Positions 8,710 to 11,444 of a stretch of DNA of 11,444 bases are shown here, one piece after another. The DNA is from an uncultured Eubacterium sp. (GTDB lineage: Bacteria > Bacillota > Clostridia > Oscillospirales > Acutalibacteraceae): positions 1 through 11,444 of the forward strand of contig CAJTZJ010000024.1 of the NCBI GenBank assembly GCA_910583925.1, given 5' to 3'. A program made the translations under genes and the position numbers. A model generated the notes under the pieces. It was not told the origin of the DNA, searched no databases, and was given only the letters and a program-made list of their open reading frames with translations. Each line of letters starts with the position of its first letter. Positions within the stretch are counted from its first letter, which is position 1.

Positions 8710-9216
8710 ATGAAAAAATTTTTTAAACTAATGATGACCAGCCTTCTGCTGTTTTCCTTTTTAATACCATATACGACTTTTGCAATGGCAGACGAAACAA
8801 CTATAGAATGGCAGGATATTAAATTAACCGACGATGAGTTTAATGCCATATTGGAAAATAATCCTGATAATGACATCGCTCCATATACATCCGGATTAAT
8901 TTTAACATATAGAATCGCTATCGCAAAAAGCGGAACCAGCGATTTGGTAATTGCTGGGCAAACTAATTGTTCTACCGGAGTTGTAAGGAGTGGATTTTCT
9001 ATAGTAACAGTTCAACGTAGAACAAATTCCAGCAGTTCTTGGAGCACTTATAAAACTTATAAAGATATATATAGTGAGTCTCGTGTATGTAATCTCTCTA
9101 AAACTATCACTATTGATAAAGGTTATCAGTACAGAGTAACCTGCACACACTATGCTAAGAAAAGCTTTTTATCAACTGAAAAAATTAACAACACATCAAA
9201 TACAGTTACATTTTAA
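8710..9216 (+). CDS. Small secreted beta-rich protein of unknown function, third gene of the sigma operon
   Basis: The 168-residue protein begins with a classical signal peptide: MKKFFK, a hydrophobic stretch LMMTSLLLFSFLIP, then TTFAMA with probable cleavage after A25 or A27. An acidic linker (about 28-58) follows. A Ser/Thr-rich, probably beta-sandwich domain covers 60-168, with alternating segments such as SDLVIAGQTNC, GFSIVTVQRRT, KTITIDKGYQYRV and SNTVTF. Mature cysteines are C87, C127 and C145, so one disulphide plus a free thiol is possible. Layout and length resemble small secreted Firmicutes families such as DUF6147, but I am not certain of membership. ATG 8710 has GAGGA (8697-8701) that overlaps the previous stop, so it is translationally coupled to the anti-sigma gene. 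It may be a regulon effector or the molecule sensed by the anti-sigma outer domain; both are inference. Confidence 0.78.
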   Translation: MKKFFKLMMTSLLLFSFLIPYTTFAMADETTIEWQDIKLTDDEFNAILENNPDNDIAPYTSGLILTYRIAIAKSGTSDLVIAGQTNCSTGVVRSGFSIVTVQRRTNSSSSWSTYKTYKDIYSESRVCNLSKTITIDKGYQYRVTCTHYAKKSFLSTEKINNTSNTVTF

Positions 9217-9221
9217 TAATC

Positions 9222-9254
9222 AGCCCTCTTAACATCCGTTATGAGGGCTTTTTT
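9222..9254 (+). terminator. Rho-independent terminator of the sigma operon
   Basis: AGCCCTC (9222-9228) pairs with GAGGGCT (9243-9249). After a T-T mismatch the stem continues as TAAC (9230-9233) with GTTA (9238-9241), closing the tetraloop ATCC. A run of six T (9249-9254) follows at once. It starts five bases after the stop of the secreted protein gene. Confidence 0.9.
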
Positions 9255-9273
9255 ACAAAAGGATTCCAAACTT

Positions 9274-9765
9274 ATGCTTATTCATCCGATAAGACCCTTA
9301 TATAATAATGAAGCCGAGATACTGATTCTCGGCTCCTTTCCGTCTGTGAAATCCCGTGAGGAAGGCTTTTTCTATAGTCATCCTCAAAACAGATTCTGGA
9401 AAGTTATGGCAAGAATCTGTAATGAAAGCCTCCCTGCTACAATTGAAGAAAAAACGAATATGATTTTAAAGCATCATTTTGCCTTGTGGGATGTTATCCA
9501 TTCATGTGAAATCATTGGCTCAGCAGACAGTACGATTAAAAATGTTACGCCGAATGATTTAAGTAAAATTCTGAACGCTGCAAATATCAAGGCGGTTTGT
9601 GTAAACGGTAAAAAGGCTGAAGCTTTATATAAAAAATATATGTTTAATGAAACGGGAATCAAGGCAATTGTTCTTCCGTCAACAAGCCCTGCAAACGCTT
9701 CATGGAGCGAGGACAGGCTTTTTGAATTCTGGAGTAATTCCATTAATGCAATAAAAAATAATTAA
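9274..9765 (+). CDS. Hypoxanthine (deoxyinosine)-DNA glycosylase, uracil-DNA glycosylase superfamily family 6
   Basis: This 163-residue cytoplasmic base-excision repair enzyme should remove hypoxanthine, the product of adenine deamination, from DNA. The family's signature segments are present: ILGSFPS (18-24), FFYSHPQNRFW (32-42), ALWDVIHSCEI-GSADSTI (70-88) and VLPSTSPANASWS (133-145). The Asn in HPQN is residue 39, the position I recall as catalytic in archaeal family-6 enzymes. There is no iron-sulphur cysteine cluster. The frame is open to an ATG at 9241, but that codon lies in the 3' arm of the preceding terminator and has no ribosome site. ATG 9274 has AAAAGGA (9257-9263) ten bases upstream and gives the usual family N-terminus (HPIRP near the start). 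Its stop overlaps the ribosome site of the next gene, so the two are probably co-transcribed. No promoter is clear in the 20 bases after the terminator. Confidence 0.88.
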   Translation: MLIHPIRPLYNNEAEILILGSFPSVKSREEGFFYSHPQNRFWKVMARICNESLPATIEEKTNMILKHHFALWDVIHSCEIIGSADSTIKNVTPNDLSKILNAANIKAVCVNGKKAEALYKKYMFNETGIKAIVLPSTSPANASWSEDRLFEFWSNSINAIKNN

Positions 9766-9774
9766 GGAGATATT

Positions 9775-10728
9775 ATGGGAAAATTCAGATGGGCTTATAT
9801 CGGCTGCGGCAGTATTGCTGAAAAAACCGCAAGGGATATAACAAAAGGAAATCACTGTATAATTTCTGTTTACAGCAGAAATTATGAAAAAGCAGTTGCC
9901 TTTGCTGAAAAGTATAACGCTTGTGCTTTTAAAACTGCTGAAGAAGCAATACTATGTAAAAATGTTGATGCTGTTTACATTGCCACTCCTCATACCTCTC
10001 ATGTTGAGTATTCAATTGCAGCACTTAAAAATCATAAGCCGGTTTTATGCGAAAAACCTATTGGCATCAATATTGCAGATGTTGATAGAATTATAAACTG
10101 TGCAAGAGAAAATGAAACATATTTCTGTGAAGCGATGTGGACCTGGTTTTCCGATGTTGCACTTACTGTTAAAGATTGGATAAAAAGCGGCAAAATCGGG
10201 GATGTCGAGGAAATTAAAATCAATTACTCCTTTCCCGGTATTCTTAAACCGAAAAACTCCCGTGTTCTTCTACCCGAAACTGCCGGTGGTGCACTGCTTG
10301 ATATCGGAATCTATCCTATAACCTACTGTTATAATCTTTTTGGTTACCCCGATGAAATCATCTGCAAGGGCACAGTGAGAAACGGAATTGATATTTCGGA
10401 AAAAATCACGCTCAGATTTGGAAAAACAATTTGCAAATTTAGTATTTCGCTTACTTCCGCCCGTGAAGATTGCATAATTAAGGGAACAAAAGGCAAAATA
10501 TCCCTCCCCCTGTTTCATATGGCTTCAAAGGCAACGCTTAAAAATGCTGAAGGCAAAAAGGCATTCAGCGGCAAAACGGATTATCTGACCGAATTTACAA
10601 GAGTAGCCGAAGAGATCAGGGCCGGCAAGATACAATCTGATTACATCCCTTTTGCCTCAACACAAAATTGTATGAAAATAATGGATGAATGCAGAAGACA
10701 AATGAATTTAAAATATCCTTGCGAATAA
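9775..10728 (+). CDS. Gfo/Idh/MocA family NAD(P)-dependent oxidoreductase
   Basis: The 317-residue protein is a typical Gfo/Idh/MocA enzyme, about family length. The N-terminal Rossmann fold carries WAYIGCGSIA (6-15), with the GxGxxA dinucleotide motif, then VDAVYIATPHTSHVEY (64-79) and the catalytic-lysine motif CEKPIGI (92-98, K94). The C-terminal substrate domain includes CEAMWTWF (118-125) and GGALLDIGIYPITY (171-184). D176 is in the conserved acid position, and Tyr replaces His at 180, as in the dihydrodiol/D-xylose dehydrogenase-like subgroup. Members oxidise or reduce sugars, inositols or related polyols; the substrate here cannot be read from sequence. AAGGAGA (9764-9770) overlaps the glycosylase stop, with ATG nine bases after that stop, so the pair forms an operon. 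No sugar transporter or kinase lies nearby to suggest a pathway. Confidence 0.9.
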   Translation: MGKFRWAYIGCGSIAEKTARDITKGNHCIISVYSRNYEKAVAFAEKYNACAFKTAEEAILCKNVDAVYIATPHTSHVEYSIAALKNHKPVLCEKPIGINIADVDRIINCARENETYFCEAMWTWFSDVALTVKDWIKSGKIGDVEEIKINYSFPGILKPKNSRVLLPETAGGALLDIGIYPITYCYNLFGYPDEIICKGTVRNGIDISEKITLRFGKTICKFSISLTSAREDCIIKGTKGKISLPLFHMASKATLKNAEGKKAFSGKTDYLTEFTRVAEEIRAGKIQSDYIPFASTQNCMKIMDECRRQMNLKYPCE

Positions 10729-10797
10729 AAAAATAAAGCAGCAAAAAATTCCCTCAAAACTGAACAAAACCGTAACAAATAGACAATAGAAAAAAGA
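10729..10797 (+). other. Short A-rich gap after the oxidoreductase gene
   Basis: No coding signal. No separate hairpin lies immediately after the TAA of the oxidoreductase, so its transcript probably ends only at the 10798 hairpin. Confidence 0.5.
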
Positions 10798-10834
10798 CCC
10801 TCCTGATGCAGAATAAACATCAGGAGGGCTTTTT
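10798..10834 (+). terminator. Strong 11-bp hairpin with T-run: terminator, possibly the protective hairpin of an IS left end
   Basis: CCCTCCTGATG (10798-10808) pairs perfectly with CATCAGGAGGG (10818-10828) around a nine-base loop. A run of five T follows (10830-10834) on the plus strand. On the minus strand the hairpin is followed by six T (complement of 10790-10795), so it could stop transcription from both sides. The 3' arm contains AGGAGG (10822-10827), seven bases before the ATG of the transposase remnant at 10835, so the stem would also hide that ribosome site. Confidence 0.8.
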
Positions 10835-11057
10835 ATGACAAGAGGTTACAGACATATATAGGTAAGCGTGAAAAAGAGATAATGGAATTAAAGAAAGAGG
10901 AAAAAGGCATCAGAGAAATATGTGGATTTGAAATAATGCAATTAAAAAACTTTATCAACCGATACAATCGCAAACAAGATAAAATTAAGACAGTGTTTCC
11001 TAGCGAGTAAAAAGTAAGCAGGCAAAAGAATGTGAAATAACAGAAGAAATGAAATAC
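10835..11057 (+). pseudogene. Frameshifted remnant of an IS3-type transposase OrfA (helix-turn-helix subunit)
   Basis: ATG 10835 with AGGAGG seven bases upstream begins MTRGYRHI and meets TAG at 10859. Shifting frame at that TATATAG continues as GKREKEIMELKKEEKGIREI then CGFEIMQLKNFINRYNRKQD, ending at TAA 11008-11010. A second shift near 11005-11010 continues as KSKQAKECEITEEMKYI. Joined, these pieces resemble the short OrfA of clostridial IS3-family elements: basic N-terminus, ELKKEGKGIREIC helix, then a NFINRYNRKQ recognition segment. A few residues appear missing between REIC and GF. Two frameshifts and the lost downstream orfB make this non-functional. The family call rests on remembered patterns. 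Confidence 0.6.
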
Positions 11058-11327
11058 ATCATAGCCACTTTCATCTGCAGCAAATACATTGATTGTATAT
11101 TCTCCTACAGTTGAGTAATCAATATCATCAATAGTAATAGTTACTTCTGAAAGGTCTGTTGCTTTGAATTTTCCTTCAAGATTTTCAATTTCATTTATAA
11201 GTGCTTCCACTTCGCTATATGCTTCTTCAAGGCTTTCTATTCTTTTTGACTGCGATTCCCTTTATATTTAAGTTTTTGGTCGGAAAATCCCTCCTTACAT
11301 ATCAAACCGCTTCACCTTGTCTGTCAT
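11058..11327 (-). pseudogene. Decayed surface-protein gene fragment: coiled coil plus Ig-like domain
   Basis: On the minus strand the frame reads RESQSKRIESLEEAYSEVEA, a coiled-coil-like stretch, then an Ig-like beta segment (SEVTITIDDIDYSTVGEYTI followed by NVFAADESGYD) ending near 11063. That last part has the classic GEYTINVFAADESG pattern of DUF5011/Big-type domains. In the same frame, ATG 11327 with GGTGAG (11337-11332) upstream gives MTDKVKRFDM, but TAA codons at 11297-11295, at about 11276 and 11270, and at 11264-11262 interrupt it. Beyond 11058 the frame stays open only through antisense of the transposase remnant and loses domain character. It looks like the 5' part of a gene cut by the insertion element. 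A start at GTG 11210 for a short live peptide is possible but unlikely. Confidence 0.5.
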
Positions 11328-11347
11328 AATTCTCACCAAAAACATTA

Positions 11348-11376
11348 ATTATAAAGCGAAAAAATAAAGCAGTGAA
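11348..11376 (-). promoter_or_regulatory. Candidate promoter reading leftward into the decayed gene
   Basis: On the minus strand TTCACT (11376-11371) is 17 bp from a perfect TATAAT (11353-11348). A Shine-Dalgarno-like GGTGAG (11337-11332) and ATG 11327 follow. The geometry is good, although the gene it would serve is now interrupted. Confidence 0.45.
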
Positions 11377-11389
11377 GTTGATAAGAAGC

Positions 11390-11421
11390 AGAAAAAAACC
11401 TCTAACAATTGTTAGAGGTTT
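11390..11421 (-). terminator. Rho-independent terminator for a minus-strand gene beyond the right edge
   Basis: AAACCTCTAAC (11396-11406), AATT, GTTAGAGGTTT (11411-11421) form a perfect 26-bp palindrome. On the minus strand it runs directly into seven T (complement of 11392-11398, partly overlapping the stem). The plus strand has no T-run after it. It therefore ends a leftward transcript entering from the right; the frame just before it (11422-11444) is too short to identify. Confidence 0.75.
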
Positions 11422-11444
11422 AAGAAAGATGTCGGCATCGACCT

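Larger units (their letters stand above)
10751..11057 (+). mobile_element. Remnant of an IS3-family-like insertion sequence (left part only)
   Basis: The segment holds a candidate terminal region (CCCTCAAAACTGAACAAAACC, from 10751), the hairpin, and a decayed orfA. No orfB/DDE integrase segment, right inverted repeat or target duplication can be seen before the next gene remnant begins near 11058. The left end is assigned by resemblance to terminal sequences of IS3-type elements and is not certain. Confidence 0.45.

Noticed and set aside
9241..9273. Start of the glycosylase at ATG 9241
   Set aside because: This ATG is in the stem of the preceding terminator and its first codons are the T-run. 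Family proteins begin near the HPIRP segment.
9884..10223. Overlapping frames in and opposite the oxidoreductase gene
   Set aside because: They are out-of-frame shadows of a well-supported Gfo/Idh/MocA gene.
10833..11062. Continuation of the minus-strand frame to 10833 as a real hydrophobic C-terminus
   Set aside because: Its residues are the antisense of the transposase remnant and the Ig-like pattern stops abruptly at about 11063.

Overview
The window looks like chromosomal DNA of a low-to-moderate GC Gram-positive anaerobe of the Clostridia (Bacillota, probably a gut Oscillospiraceae/Ruminococcus-like lineage). Pointers are AGGAGG-type Shine-Dalgarno sites, an AT-rich TTTACA/TATAAT promoter, a DUF4367-type anti-sigma protein, a WapA-like DNRLRE/YD-repeat surface protein and small secreted Firmicutes-type proteins. 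The species cannot be fixed from the sequence.

Positions 1-7003 (minus strand) are one open frame of at least 2334 codons. It encodes a secreted WapA/RHS-type protein: signal peptide, about 270-residue N-terminal region, DNRLRE domain, nine near-identical Ig-like modules of 83-85 residues plus a divergent tenth, an RHS entry segment, then many YD repeats. The frame runs off the left edge in a YDAWGRI-like core motif, so the variable C-terminus (commonly a toxin) and any immunity gene lie outside the window.

Positions 7004-7236 are an AT-rich divergent intergenic region. On the plus strand a very good sigma-A-type promoter (7237-7265), with a 10-bp hairpin at the predicted transcription start, drives a three-gene operon: an ECF-like sigma factor (7322-7846, GTG start), a single-pass membrane anti-sigma candidate with a DUF4367-like outer domain (7898-8698), and a small secreted beta-rich protein (8710-9216). 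It ends at a strong terminator (9222-9254). This reads as a membrane signalling circuit with its own secreted product, placed back to back with the giant surface protein. A regulatory link between the two is inference.

A two-gene plus-strand unit follows: a family-6 hypoxanthine (deoxyinosine)-DNA glycosylase (9274-9765) and a Gfo/Idh/MocA NAD(P)-dependent oxidoreductase (9775-10728). They are tightly spaced but have no obvious functional connection.

Positions 10729-11444 are a graveyard. A hairpin at 10798-10828 (terminator-like, also burying an AGGAGG ribosome site) precedes a frameshifted remnant of an IS3-type transposase orfA (10835-11057). This abuts a minus-strand remnant of a coiled-coil plus Ig-like surface protein gene with in-frame stops (11058-11327), whose promoter still looks good. 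A perfect 26-bp palindrome near the right edge is a terminator for a minus-strand gene beyond the window.
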